Shown here in pieces: positions 26,719-35,456 of a stretch of DNA of 64,000 nucleotides. Position 1 is the first letter of the stretch, and each line of letters opens with the position of its first letter. A model generated the notes under the pieces. The model saw only the letters and a list, made by a program, of their open reading frames with translations. It was not told where the DNA came from and searched no databases. Position numbers and translations under genes: made by a program. Where the stretch lies: positions 1 through 64,000 of the forward strand of contig CAZBRD010000015.1 in the NCBI GenBank assembly GCA_964494205.1, in the 5' to 3' direction. Origin of the DNA: JBBTCX01 sp964494205 (GTDB taxonomy: Bacteria; Planctomycetota; Phycisphaerae; UBA1845).

Positions 26719-29700
26719 CTATTCCCAATCCAAACCCATTGCGTGCAGCTTAGCGCGTATCTTTCGAAGGTCCCACACGTGTACAAACCCTGCGTGGTTC
26801 GTAAGCTGGGCCAGAAGCGAGCCGTCTTCGCTGAATGCCACATTTATTGTGTAAAAGTTCTCCGGTGGCTCTAGGATTGCGATTCGTGCAAGTGTCAGGG
26901 TGTCAATCAGCTCAATCACATTCAACCCCGGTATGTTGACCAACATACGAGAGTCAGGAGAAAAACGAAGATGACCGAAGCGACGTGCGCCTCTTTGGAG
27001 CACGCGCCACGAACCCACTTCGCGGATGCACAATCCGTCTGTATCGCTGACTGCCAACCATCGTCCATCCGGACTAAACGCCGCTGAGGCCGCCGCAAGT
27101 TCCAATGCAATCGTTTCGGTTTGCAGGTCTCGGACTTCCATGCCGGACCCTTTTCCCGTGATGACAGTAGCCCAACGACCATCCGGGCTGAATTGAATGC
27201 CCCCTTTGACCGGGCATTCAATCCGGCGCACCGCGCCGCTTTCGCGAAGATCGAGTATGGCAAACTCCTGCGCGCTGTACCCACCTACGGCAATAGAATC
27301 CCCGTTGGCCATGAACTCTAAGGTTGAAATCGGCCCGCTTGGAAATACATTCTCAGACGCACCGACCGTCAGATTTCCCGCAACAGTTTTGATCGGCCAA
27401 CGATACACGCCGTCCTTGTTGCCCGTAAGAAAGAATCGCCCCAGCGGATCAACGGCAAGTGGTCCTTGTGCTCCTGTATTGCCCACCGCAACTTCGCGAC
27501 CTGTGGCGACGTCGAATGCTCGATAGCGAGCATATTGCTCTGCGAAATTTTCCCCGGTCACAAGGAAGCGATCGTCATGCACAAAGGCGCCATGCATGGA
27601 CACAAAGAAGGGTTGCTGTTCTGCGCTGCCACAAAGTGTACGTCGCTCTAAGGCTGCATCTAATTCGAACAGTTGAACTTCGCTTGATTGGTGGCCAGAT
27701 GTGACACCGGCCACCACTTCTCCGTCCGGCGAAAAGACAGGCCAACTAACATTACAGCGAAGCAGCGGCCGCAAAGTTCTCGCGTCCCAAAGGAACGCCA
27801 CGCCATCCCAGCTGTATGACAGGAGTCTTGTGCCGTCGTTCGAGAATTGGACTTGAACGATTTGGGCTTGATGACCAACGAACTGACCGACGCTCTGATG
27901 GTCCTTGCTATTCCAAAGTTCAATCTGAACTCCACACCCCCCAGCCAACAAGTCACCATCTGGATGCCAAGCCACTGACCAGGTGATACTGTGCGATTCA
28001 AACGCCGGCTCTGTTTGACCGGTGTCGAGGTTCAGAATCTCTGCGCTTTGGTAGTTTCCATGGTACAAGACCAGTCGATGTCCCGAGTGATCAAACGTCA
28101 GATACGATGGGTCGCGATCCACGGCAATTCGCTGAATCTCTTGCCTGCTTGAAAGGTCGTAGATATGCACTGCCCGGTCGGACCGTCCAACGGCCAACCG
28201 TTTGCCATCAGGAGAAATATCATGTCGACCTGGCGATGTCATATCGTCGAATTCCATATGCAATGAAGCGAGTGGAACAGCTGACTCAATCGAGTTTGTG
28301 AAGCCATCTGTATTAGTTGTTCGCGTGACATCTAGGCCCACAGGCAGCAGCCACAGTTCCAGACGTCGGCTTGAATGGCCGATTGCTTCAATATCCGGTA
28401 CGTCGTAGGCGCGCGTAAGATATCTACCAACCAGCGACACCCACAAAATATTCACCCAACCCGTCGAGGGCGCTGGAATCTTTGCCAGCTCACTTTCGTC
28501 AGAAACACGAACAACCGTCATTTCACCCTTTTCTGAATCCATTCCAGCGAAGCGTTCGAGGGTCGCATCGAAGTAACTCGCGCCTTGCCGCTTGAGACTG
28601 CTTGCGACTCGCAGATCGGGCAGAGCCATCGCGGCGATGGCCTCACTTCGCGCATCGGTGGTTGATTCAATTTTCGCCGATTTCTCCAGTGCATTGAGCG
28701 AATCGAACCGCTGCCCCATAAGTCCAGTGAGGCGCGTTGAACGGGCTTGCGCCACCAGCGATTCCCGCAGTCGCAAGTTTGCGACATGTTCTGAGCTTTT
28801 GGCGTCTTTTGCGAATTCTCGGGCACGAACTGCCTGCCAGCTGGTTGTCGCCACACCGGCTATTAGTACGAGAAATACCGCGGCTACACCCGCTACAACT
28901 GCTCTGTTCCTCCGTGCGAGCGTAAGAAACTGATAGAGTAAGCTGGGGGGCCGCGCTAAAATCGGCTCTTTCGCCAGAAAACGGCGGACGTCGTCCGACA
29001 GCTCTCCCGCTGTTTGGTAACGGTGTTCTCGCTCTTTCTCAAGTGCTTTGCGAACGATGGTTTCGAGATCACCACGAAAGCTTCGGTTGATCGCGCTCAA
29101 CCGAGGCGGAGGCTGCTCACGTATGACCTGGGTCGCCTCGAGCAGCGTCATTTTCTGGACACTGTATGGCGGCTCTCCGCAAAGGAGCTCGTAAAGAACC
29201 AGACCCAGCGAATAGATATCGGAGCGCACGTCGATATCGAGTGGCTCTCCGCCATCTAGTGTTGGTACACATTGCTCGGGACTCATATATTGCAACGTGC
29301 CTATGAGCTGACCATAACTCGTGTGGAGTGTTGTGAGGACGGCATCCCCATCTGAAGCACGCGCGACGCCAAAGTCAATTACTTTCGGCAGCGGCAAATC
29401 GACCTTTGATCGGTCATTACCTACGAGAATGTTGCTCGGCTTAAGGTCACGATGAATTACGCCGTGCTGATGGCCGTAATGAACGGCGTCACAAACCTGG
29501 GCGAATAGCATCAGTCGATCATTCGCGGACAACCGCTCGTCACGAACAAAGTCGATGATCGTCCGCGCGTTTGCGACATATTCCATTGCGAAGAAAGGCA
29601 CTGAGCAGTTAGCCGGACCGAGAACGCCTTCGTGATCAATGTACGTGCCTACCTCATAGATTTGTGCAATGGCGGAATGTCGTAAGCGGGCAAGTAACCT

Positions 29701-30090
29701 CGCTTCGAATTCGAATCGGCGGAGTATTTCCGGGGAGGCCGAACCATAACGGACTACTTTGAGTGCGACTGGGCGTCCCAGACGTTGATGGGTCGCCTCG
29801 TATACAGTCCCCATTCCACCCGAAGCAAGCAGTCGTTCAACTTTGTAGCCCCCGATGATTCGCCCGATGAGGCGATTTGATCCCGCCGAAGAAAACGGTT
29901 GAACCTTTTGGGGAGGCGTCTCCAGAAACTCCGTCGCGCAGCTGTCGGACTTCAGAAGGGACTCGACCTCCCGGCAAAGTGATGTGTTGCCACGACATTG
30001 ATCGTCTATGAACGTAGCCCGCAGCGCAGGCTCTATATCCAGGCAGGCCTTGAAAATCTCAGCTGCTCGCTGCTGTGTCCGATCCGCCAT
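26719..30090 (-). CDS. Membrane Ser/Thr protein kinase with WD40 repeats
   Basis: 1123 residues from the ATG at 30090 (MADRTQQ), just after the sigma gene's stop. The N-terminal ~80 residues are helical. The kinase domain (about 85-360) has LLASGGMGTVYEA, catalytic Lys in VALKVV, VIHRDLKPSNILV and VIDFGVARASD: a complete Hanks-type kinase. One transmembrane helix follows (AVVAGVAAVFLVLIAGVA), then a large region of WD40-like blades with patterns such as ISPDGKRLAVGRSD, WDGVAFLWDA and FSPDGRWLAVSD. The blades lie outside the cytoplasm and may sense a ligand or protein. ECF sigma factor and kinase in one minus-strand unit are typical of Planctomycetes. Confidence 0.93.
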   Translation of the reverse strand: MADRTQQRAAEIFKACLDIEPALRATFIDDQCRGNTSLCREVESLLKSDSCATEFLETPPQKVQPFSSAGSNRLIGRIIGGYKVERLLASGGMGTVYEATHQRLGRPVALKVVRYGSASPEILRRFEFEARLLARLRHSAIAQIYEVGTYIDHEGVLGPANCSVPFFAMEYVANARTIIDFVRDERLSANDRLMLFAQVCDAVHYGHQHGVIHRDLKPSNILVGNDRSKVDLPLPKVIDFGVARASDGDAVLTTLHTSYGQLIGTLQYMSPEQCVPTLDGGEPLDIDVRSDIYSLGLVLYELLCGEPPYSVQKMTLLEATQVIREQPPPRLSAINRSFRGDLETIVRKALEKEREHRYQTAGELSDDVRRFLAKEPILARPPSLLYQFLTLARRNRAVVAGVAAVFLVLIAGVATTSWQAVRAREFAKDAKSSEHVANLRLRESLVAQARSTRLTGLMGQRFDSLNALEKSAKIESTTDARSEAIAAMALPDLRVASSLKRQGASYFDATLERFAGMDSEKGEMTVVRVSDESELAKIPAPSTGWVNILWVSLVGRYLTRAYDVPDIEAIGHSSRRLELWLLPVGLDVTRTTNTDGFTNSIESAVPLASLHMEFDDMTSPGRHDISPDGKRLAVGRSDRAVHIYDLSSRQEIQRIAVDRDPSYLTFDHSGHRLVLYHGNYQSAEILNLDTGQTEPAFESHSITWSVAWHPDGDLLAGGCGVQIELWNSKDHQSVGQFVGHQAQIVQVQFSNDGTRLLSYSWDGVAFLWDARTLRPLLRCNVSWPVFSPDGEVVAGVTSGHQSSEVQLFELDAALERRTLCGSAEQQPFFVSMHGAFVHDDRFLVTGENFAEQYARYRAFDVATGREVAVGNTGAQGPLAVDPLGRFFLTGNKDGVYRWPIKTVAGNLTVGASENVFPSGPISTLEFMANGDSIAVGGYSAQEFAILDLRESGAVRRIECPVKGGIQFSPDGRWATVITGKGSGMEVRDLQTETIALELAAASAAFSPDGRWLAVSDTDGLCIREVGSWRVLQRGARRFGHLRFSPDSRMLVNIPGLNVIELIDTLTLARIAILEPPENFYTINVAFSEDGSLLAQLTNHAGFVHVWDLRKIRAKLHAMGLDWE

Positions 30091-30100
30091 GTTCGCATGC

Positions 30101-30670
30101 TCAGTTGTCGGCTGATTTGCTGCCAAGCTCCCGATAGAGCCACGCACGTGCATAACGCCATTCACGTTCAACGGTGCTGGTAGACATTCCGAGTGCAGCG
30201 GCAGTCTCGTCAATCGTCATGCCGCCAAAGTATCTCATCTCCACCACGCGGATTGAGCCGGAGCTGACATCGCCAAGCCGCTGCAAAGCGTTGTCTAATT
30301 CCACCAAGTCAATTTCAGGAATGTTTGAGAGTTGTGCCTGACTATCTAGCGAAACCCGCTGAAGTTTTCCTCCGCGTTTTTCACGGCCATGCGTTCGTGC
30401 GTGGTCCACCAGGATGCGGCGCATCGCACTGGCCGCGATGGCAAAGAAATGCGCTCTGTCCTGCCAGCGGGCGGCGTTTTGATTCACGAGCTTAAGGTAT
30501 GCCTCGTGCACCAGAGCGGTTGCTTGAAGCGTATGGTCAAATCGTTCCCGGGCGAGAAAACTCTCCGCCAGTCTCCTCAATTCGTCATATACGAGTGGAA
30601 GAAGGTCATTCGCCCTGGGGTCAGAGCCGTCCGAGATGGCTTGCAAGAGTTGCGTGACATCCTGCGGCAT
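30101..30670 (-). CDS. ECF sigma factor of the Planctomycete TIGR02999 type
   Basis: 189 residues. The N-terminus DVTQLLQAISDGSDPRANDL and the region-2 block LPLVYDELRRLAESFLARE, then HTLQATALVHEAYLKLV, are the signatures of the sigma family that accompanies Ser/Thr kinases in Planctomycetes. Region 4 has MRYFGGMTIDETAAALGMS and VEREWRYARAWLYREL. No anti-sigma gene is near; the kinase gene starts 10 bp after its stop, so kinase phosphorylation may control the sigma factor, as known for related pairs. The start ATG at 30670 has GCAGGAAGTATATGCC before it. Confidence 0.93.
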   Translation of the reverse strand: MPQDVTQLLQAISDGSDPRANDLLPLVYDELRRLAESFLARERFDHTLQATALVHEAYLKLVNQNAARWQDRAHFFAIAASAMRRILVDHARTHGREKRGGKLQRVSLDSQAQLSNIPEIDLVELDNALQRLGDVSSGSIRVVEMRYFGGMTIDETAAALGMSTSTVEREWRYARAWLYRELGSKSADN

Positions 30671-30784
30671 ATACTTCCTGCGTTACCCCCTCAAAAAAAT
30701 CTGCGGGCTTCGTGATGGAACTTCAGTTCGATTGTCGCGTTTATGGCTGAGGCGTTCAAGTAAGCTAAAAAATGGAGATTTGCG

Positions 30785-32659
30785 ATGCTGAAACCGGGGA
30801 TCGAACCAAAGTCACTTGTACTGAGCATGATTCTGTTGCTTGGGGCGTCCTACCCTTCCGCATTGGGCCAAGCAAATACGTTTACTTATCAAGGCCAACT
30901 TAAGCAACAGGGAGCGCCCCTCACCCAATTGGTAGATATGCGCTACTTGTTATTCGATTCTGAAACGGCAGAGTCGCCAATAGCAGGCCCGCTTGTGTTT
31001 GACGGTCAGGATTTCAATCTACCTGCGATCCAGGTAGATCAAGGGCTGTTTACCGTCGAGTTGGCGTTTGAAGAAGACGCGTTACAACTCGGCCAATGGC
31101 TGGAAGTACAGGTCCGATCACCGCATGATCCTTCAGATGGCGGTGCATACATTTCGCTCACACCGAGGCAACACATTACAGCCGCGCCGTTCGCGCTAAG
31201 CGTTCCGGGGCTCGCAATGAATGATGAGGGCGTCGAAATTGAAGGTGACGTTCACGCGCTGGGGCAAGTAGCCGCTAGTGCGTACACCAGCAATAGCCCG
31301 CTCATTTTCAAGGTCAATCCGCTGGACATGGAGTGTGCGCGGTTCGAAGACCAGCACTGTTACCTTGGACTGGGGACGGATAACCCGCAAGCGAGGCTGC
31401 ATATTGGCGGCGTTGCGGGCATTGACGGAGTCATGTTCCCCGACGGCTCGATTCAAACCACAGCGGCAGGCTTGGGCGGCGGGGATGGATACTGGTCTCC
31501 CAGCGGTGCAAACGTTTACAACAACAATGGAGGAAGCGTCGGCATCGGAACGACCGCGCCTCTCGCCAAGCTCGATGTTGCGGCTTCAGGTGAAGGAGCA
31601 GAACTATTGCGGTTTACCACCGAGCGTCCGTGGGTGTTTCGCCAAATCTACACGGGGCCATCGACGGGACTTCAACTTCAATCAACCGTTGGCTTGAAGA
31701 ACTTTGAGATTACCGGTTCGCTCGGCAGAAACGTCGCGACCTTCCTGACTGACAATGACAATCCGCGAGTGGGCATCGGTACGACGGCGCCGTTGTCGAG
31801 GCTCGACATCGCGGCATCTGGGGAAGGCACGGAGTTGCTGCGCTTCAGCACGGAGCGACCTTGGGTATTCCGTCAGATTTACAGCGGACCTTCCGCTGGT
31901 CTGCAGCTCTATTCAACTGTCGGTCTGAAGAACTTTGAGATTACTGCGGCCAATGGCACAAATGTGGCCACATTCCTAACCGATACAGTTAATCCAAGAG
32001 TCGGTATCAACAACACTGCGCCCATTAGCCGTCTCGATATCGTCGGTCAGGACGGTTTGGGAATTACCGGATTTCAACCGTTCATGACTCTGCGCGATTC
32101 CAACGCAGCAAACGCTCGCGCCCGGATACAAAATGTCGGTGGAAGCATGTACTTTTACCCAGAATCCTCTTTCGCAACCGGTAATGCCCCGCTGTCCGTG
32201 CTGAATAGTGGTCGCGTGAGAGTGAATATTCTGGAAATCGCCGGCGCAGACGTGGCCGAAAAATTCCTCAGCGACGACAAGAATGTCGAACCCGGCACAG
32301 TGATGGAAATCGATGCTGAAAATACCGGCAAGCTTCGCGTTGCCCGCGATGCATACAGTCCACGGGTGGCCGGCGTCGTGAGCGGTGCTGGTGATATCCC
32401 CGTTGGTGCGGTGTTGGGCAATTTGCCGGGTCATGACGATGCCCCAGCCATCGCACTCTCGGGCCGAGTGTGGGTTCGGTGTGAGGCAAGCAGTGCCGCT
32501 ATAGAGGCGGGCAACCTGCTGACCACGTCATCGTCGCCTGGACTTGCGATGAAGGCCAGCGATCGTGAGCGTTCGACTGGGGCTGTGCTGGGCAAAGCGA
32601 TGACCGGCCTCGCGCAAGGCGAGCGCGGTCTGGTCCTTGTGCTGGTCAATCTTCAGTAA
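30785..32659 (+). CDS. Exported Planctomycete protein with tandem 77-residue repeats
   Basis: 624 residues. A signal peptide (LSMILLLGASYPSALGQ) is followed by a domain seen in many Planctomycete exported proteins (TFTYQGQLKQQGAPL, YISLTPRQHITAAPFALSV). Residues 252-328 and 329-405 are near-identical repeats that start VGIGTTAPL and contain ERPWVFRQIY and GLKNFEIT; a third partial copy starts at 406. The pattern VGIGTTAP.. LDV is the tail-fibre/adhesin motif. The C-terminal part (AEKFLSDDKNVEPGTVMEID) resembles the end domain of such fibres. Probably surface-exposed. GGAG lies 7 bases before the ATG. The protease gene starts 24 bp after its stop, suggesting one transcript. Confidence 0.85.
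   Translation: MLKPGIEPKSLVLSMILLLGASYPSALGQANTFTYQGQLKQQGAPLTQLVDMRYLLFDSETAESPIAGPLVFDGQDFNLPAIQVDQGLFTVELAFEEDALQLGQWLEVQVRSPHDPSDGGAYISLTPRQHITAAPFALSVPGLAMNDEGVEIEGDVHALGQVAASAYTSNSPLIFKVNPLDMECARFEDQHCYLGLGTDNPQARLHIGGVAGIDGVMFPDGSIQTTAAGLGGGDGYWSPSGANVYNNNGGSVGIGTTAPLAKLDVAASGEGAELLRFTTERPWVFRQIYTGPSTGLQLQSTVGLKNFEITGSLGRNVATFLTDNDNPRVGIGTTAPLSRLDIAASGEGTELLRFSTERPWVFRQIYSGPSAGLQLYSTVGLKNFEITAANGTNVATFLTDTVNPRVGINNTAPISRLDIVGQDGLGITGFQPFMTLRDSNAANARARIQNVGGSMYFYPESSFATGNAPLSVLNSGRVRVNILEIAGADVAEKFLSDDKNVEPGTVMEIDAENTGKLRVARDAYSPRVAGVVSGAGDIPVGAVLGNLPGHDDAPAIALSGRVWVRCEASSAAIEAGNLLTTSSSPGLAMKASDRERSTGAVLGKAMTGLAQGERGLVLVLVNLQ
31538..31999 (+). repeat. Two in-frame 231-bp tandem repeats
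   Basis: Two copies of a 231-bp unit (31538-31768, 31769-31999) each encode 77 residues; they differ by a limited number of substitutions. A third partial unit follows. Spacing is exactly in frame, so copy number can change by recombination without breaking the protein. Confidence 0.9.
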
Positions 32660-32683
32660 GACGAACAATTGAGGAGACTAGCA

Positions 32684-34189
32684 ATGACCGCAAAGTACAA
32701 TACGAATCGATTCGAACTTCGCCTTATGGTACTGCCTGCGCTGGTCTGGTGTTCCTCGGCACTGGGCCAGATGAATAAAACGTTCTTGCAGGATGACACC
32801 GTCGAGTTTATTTCGGAGGCCTTTGATAATCCTTCGAGCGAAGCGATCACGGAATTTGTGGGGACGTTCACGTCTTCAGGTGCTGCGACCATTCGAATCC
32901 GCATCGGAGACTATCATCTGGGCCGATCCAGTTACCTTATGCTGACGTCTGTCGAAGACGAAGCGCAGCAACGGCTCGATACTAGAGGCCTCGCCGATTC
33001 CTACAACTGGAGTGCCATATTCATCGGGGATTCCGTCGATGTGGAATTGCATGTGGCGCCGGGCGACACCGGCGTGTTTGTCGAAATCGACCGCATGCGG
33101 ACTCCGCAAATCATCGAAAATCCCGATCAAGGGGGCGTCGCCTCTATTTGCGGAGCCAATGACGATCGCGTCGCGTCCGGAGACGCGCGAGTCGGTCGCG
33201 TATCCGCAGGAGGCGCCGGCGGTGCATATTGCACAGCCTGGCTGGTTTCGAACGGAGCAGTCCTGACCGCGGGGCATTGCATTCCGTCGGCTGGCGATGT
33301 GGTTGAATTCGGCGTTCCAACTTCGCTGGTCAACGGGGTCGACCTTCCCGCATCGCCACTGAATCAGTACCCAATCAACATTGGTAGCGTGGTTAACGAG
33401 AACAACAGTATAGGACAAAATTGGATGGTTTTTCGCCTGAATGCTAATACAACCACAAATCGAACGGCTCACAATGTCCAAGGGTTCTTCCGGATGACCA
33501 AATCAATTCCGGCCGCCGGGACGACTATCCGCGTCACAGGTTTTGGCCTCGATAATTCCCCTGGGGGAACCGGAACCTCTGTGTGCATGGGTGGGAACAA
33601 CCAAAATGGTTTTTGCCTAACAGACTCAGGCTGTCCCGGGGGAGGGACTTGCATGACAGTGGCCTGCTGCGACCCCGACGGCCTGGGTCCAGCGCCATGT
33701 GGGTCTAACTGTAACTCCGCTTCACAGACACAGCAGACAACTACGGGGGCGCTTACCGGTTCGAATGTGAACCTCATCACGCACAGCGTGGATACCATGC
33801 CCGCAAACTCCGGCAGTCCCATCATATGGGAATTGAACGGCCTAACGATTGGCATACACACCGCGGGCGGATGTGCTTCTGCTGGGCCCGGCAACAACAA
33901 CGGCACTCGTTTCAGTCGTACCGTTTTAGAAACTGCGATCCGAAACTTCGCTGGTCCGAACCCCATATATGTGGACACGTCCGATTACGACTTACCAAGT
34001 AACGGCGGCGTGTTCGAACCGTTTCATAATATTATGCAGGCGATCGGGGCTGTCCTGGATAACGGGACTATCAGCCTCGTTCCGGGATTTTTTACACAGC
34101 AAAATGGAGGGATTCCCATTGTGATCGGAGCTGACGGCAAGGGCATGACGATTGTCTCACCGGCCGGATCGTCGTTTATCACCAGCTAG
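32684..34189 (+). CDS. Exported trypsin-like serine protease, possibly catalytically impaired
   Basis: About 501 residues. A signal peptide MTAKYN...LPALVWCSSALGQ follows an ATG with GAGGAGA before it. A pre-protease region of ~150 residues leads to a chymotrypsin-fold domain: His in AWLVSNGAVLTAGHC, Ser in MPANSGSPIIWE. The expected Asp site reads SIGQNWMVFRL; related proteins have an Asp where Asn stands here (NDWA/V pattern, from memory), so the triad may be broken. A Cys-rich insert (CMGGNNQNGFCLTDSGCPGG) and a C-terminal beta-rich stretch (PIYVDTSDYDLPSNGG) follow. Probably secreted. Pairs with the fibre-like gene upstream, 24 bp away. Confidence 0.82.
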   Translation: MTAKYNTNRFELRLMVLPALVWCSSALGQMNKTFLQDDTVEFISEAFDNPSSEAITEFVGTFTSSGAATIRIRIGDYHLGRSSYLMLTSVEDEAQQRLDTRGLADSYNWSAIFIGDSVDVELHVAPGDTGVFVEIDRMRTPQIIENPDQGGVASICGANDDRVASGDARVGRVSAGGAGGAYCTAWLVSNGAVLTAGHCIPSAGDVVEFGVPTSLVNGVDLPASPLNQYPINIGSVVNENNSIGQNWMVFRLNANTTTNRTAHNVQGFFRMTKSIPAAGTTIRVTGFGLDNSPGGTGTSVCMGGNNQNGFCLTDSGCPGGGTCMTVACCDPDGLGPAPCGSNCNSASQTQQTTTGALTGSNVNLITHSVDTMPANSGSPIIWELNGLTIGIHTAGGCASAGPGNNNGTRFSRTVLETAIRNFAGPNPIYVDTSDYDLPSNGGVFEPFHNIMQAIGAVLDNGTISLVPGFFTQQNGGIPIVIGADGKGMTIVSPAGSSFITS

Positions 34190-34270
34190 GAAATCGCTGA
34201 TTTCTTTGCTTTCCACTTGTGCGAGAGCGCTGCCCTGAATTTTGATACGAGTCGGAATGGAGTAAGGATT

Positions 34271-34669
34271 ATGTACAGAAGTATTACATTCGCTTTCATC
34301 GCCACTGCGACAACATACGCTTTCTCCGGGCAATTTGAAATCTCCCGATACTCGATCGACTCAGGCGGCGCTATGCGAAGTACTGAAGGAGAGTTCGAAC
34401 TGTCGGGAACCATTGGCCAACCCGATGCTGGTTTCTCGGCAGGAAGCGACTTCTCCTTGACTGGCGGATTTTGGTTTCGACTAGTTATTGGCGACTGCAA
34501 CAGCGACGGGAGAACCAACTTAAGCGATTACAGTTCGCTGAACACCTGCCTGACTGGTCCAACCGGCGGATCTAGCCCCAACAATTGTGGCTGCTTCAAT
34601 TTGGACAATGAAGGCGCCGACGTCGACATCTTGGATTTCGCCGCATTTCAATTGGCGTTTCAAGAATAG
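34271..34669 (+). CDS. Small exported protein with dockerin-like loop
   Basis: 132 residues. The start MYRSITFAFIATATTYAFSG is a signal peptide. The middle (TEGEFELSGTIGQPDAG, SLTGGFWFR) is the short beta-rich motif common in Planctomycete exported proteins before a dockerin-like end; here GDCNSDGRTNLSDYSSLNTC and ADVDILDFAAFQLAF are calcium-loop-like. Follows the protease gene after 81 bp in the same orientation. Function unknown; perhaps attaches to a cohesin-like or surface scaffold (inference). Confidence 0.78.
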   Translation: MYRSITFAFIATATTYAFSGQFEISRYSIDSGGAMRSTEGEFELSGTIGQPDAGFSAGSDFSLTGGFWFRLVIGDCNSDGRTNLSDYSSLNTCLTGPTGGSSPNNCGCFNLDNEGADVDILDFAAFQLAFQE

Positions 34670-34740
34670 CATCTCGTGAGATCCAACCGACTCTTGGAAC
34701 AGCTTCTAATTGGAGGTGGGGAGTTTCCTTAAGGCGAAGC

Positions 34741-35274
34741 ATGTCTTTGTTGGCTCCGAGTACCTGTGGATCAGCTGGTGTGATGCCAGCCATTGTCTAT
34801 GCCTTGATGGAAAGCAAGCGGAAGTTGCTAATTGAGAAAGTGCGCGAAGGACTTCTCGCGGCGGCCGCGATTGGATTCCTATGCAAACTTAACGCAACGC
34901 TTTCCGGCGCGGAGGGCGGCTGTCAAGCTGAGATCGGTGTTGCTTCAGCCATGTCCGCCACTTTCATCGCTCAAGCTATGGGCTGCACACCGCAAACGCT
35001 GGAAAATGCTGCCGAATCAGCACTTGAGCATCACCTGGGCATGACTTGTGATCCGGTGGCCGGCTATGTTCAGGTTCCTTGTATCGAGCGATGTGCTTTC
35101 GGTGCAGTAAAGGCCTGGGTCGCCTTTACAATCGCAACCAACGAGATCGAGTCGCGACATAGGGTCGACTTGGACACAACGATCGCGACTCTTGCCCAAA
35201 CAGGTCGGGATATGAGCACAAAATACAAAGAGACGAGTAAAGGTGGACTAGCGCTAAACGTCGTCCTCTGTTGA
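34741..35274 (+). pseudogene. C-terminal fragment of L-serine dehydratase (SdaA alpha domain)
   Basis: 177 residues matching only the last third of iron-sulfur L-serine ammonia-lyase: STCGSAGVMPAIVYAL, GCQAEIGVASAMSATFIAQ, LEHHLGMTCDPVAGYVQVPC and the C-terminal GGLALNVVLC. The Cys ligands of the 4Fe-4S cluster in this part and the C-terminal Cys, which enters the active site in characterised enzymes, are kept. The beta domain and the start of the alpha domain are absent and nothing similar precedes position 34741. The frame is intact, so it may be a recent truncation or, less likely, a separate alpha-part subunit. No beta-subunit gene is near. Confidence 0.82.
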
Positions 35275-35456
35275 TCCCTCCGATTTTTGACGATTTCGGC
35301 GGCGTACTTTTCGCCATTATGGACGGGGGCTTTGCGTGCGCGTATCTTGCATCGTCGTTCGCACCGAGGTTGACTGGGGCGACTTTCTTAGTGAACGGCG
35401 ACATGACATCAGGTCTTGATGATCGATGTGAGAACCTGATCTGAAAGGAAATTCTC

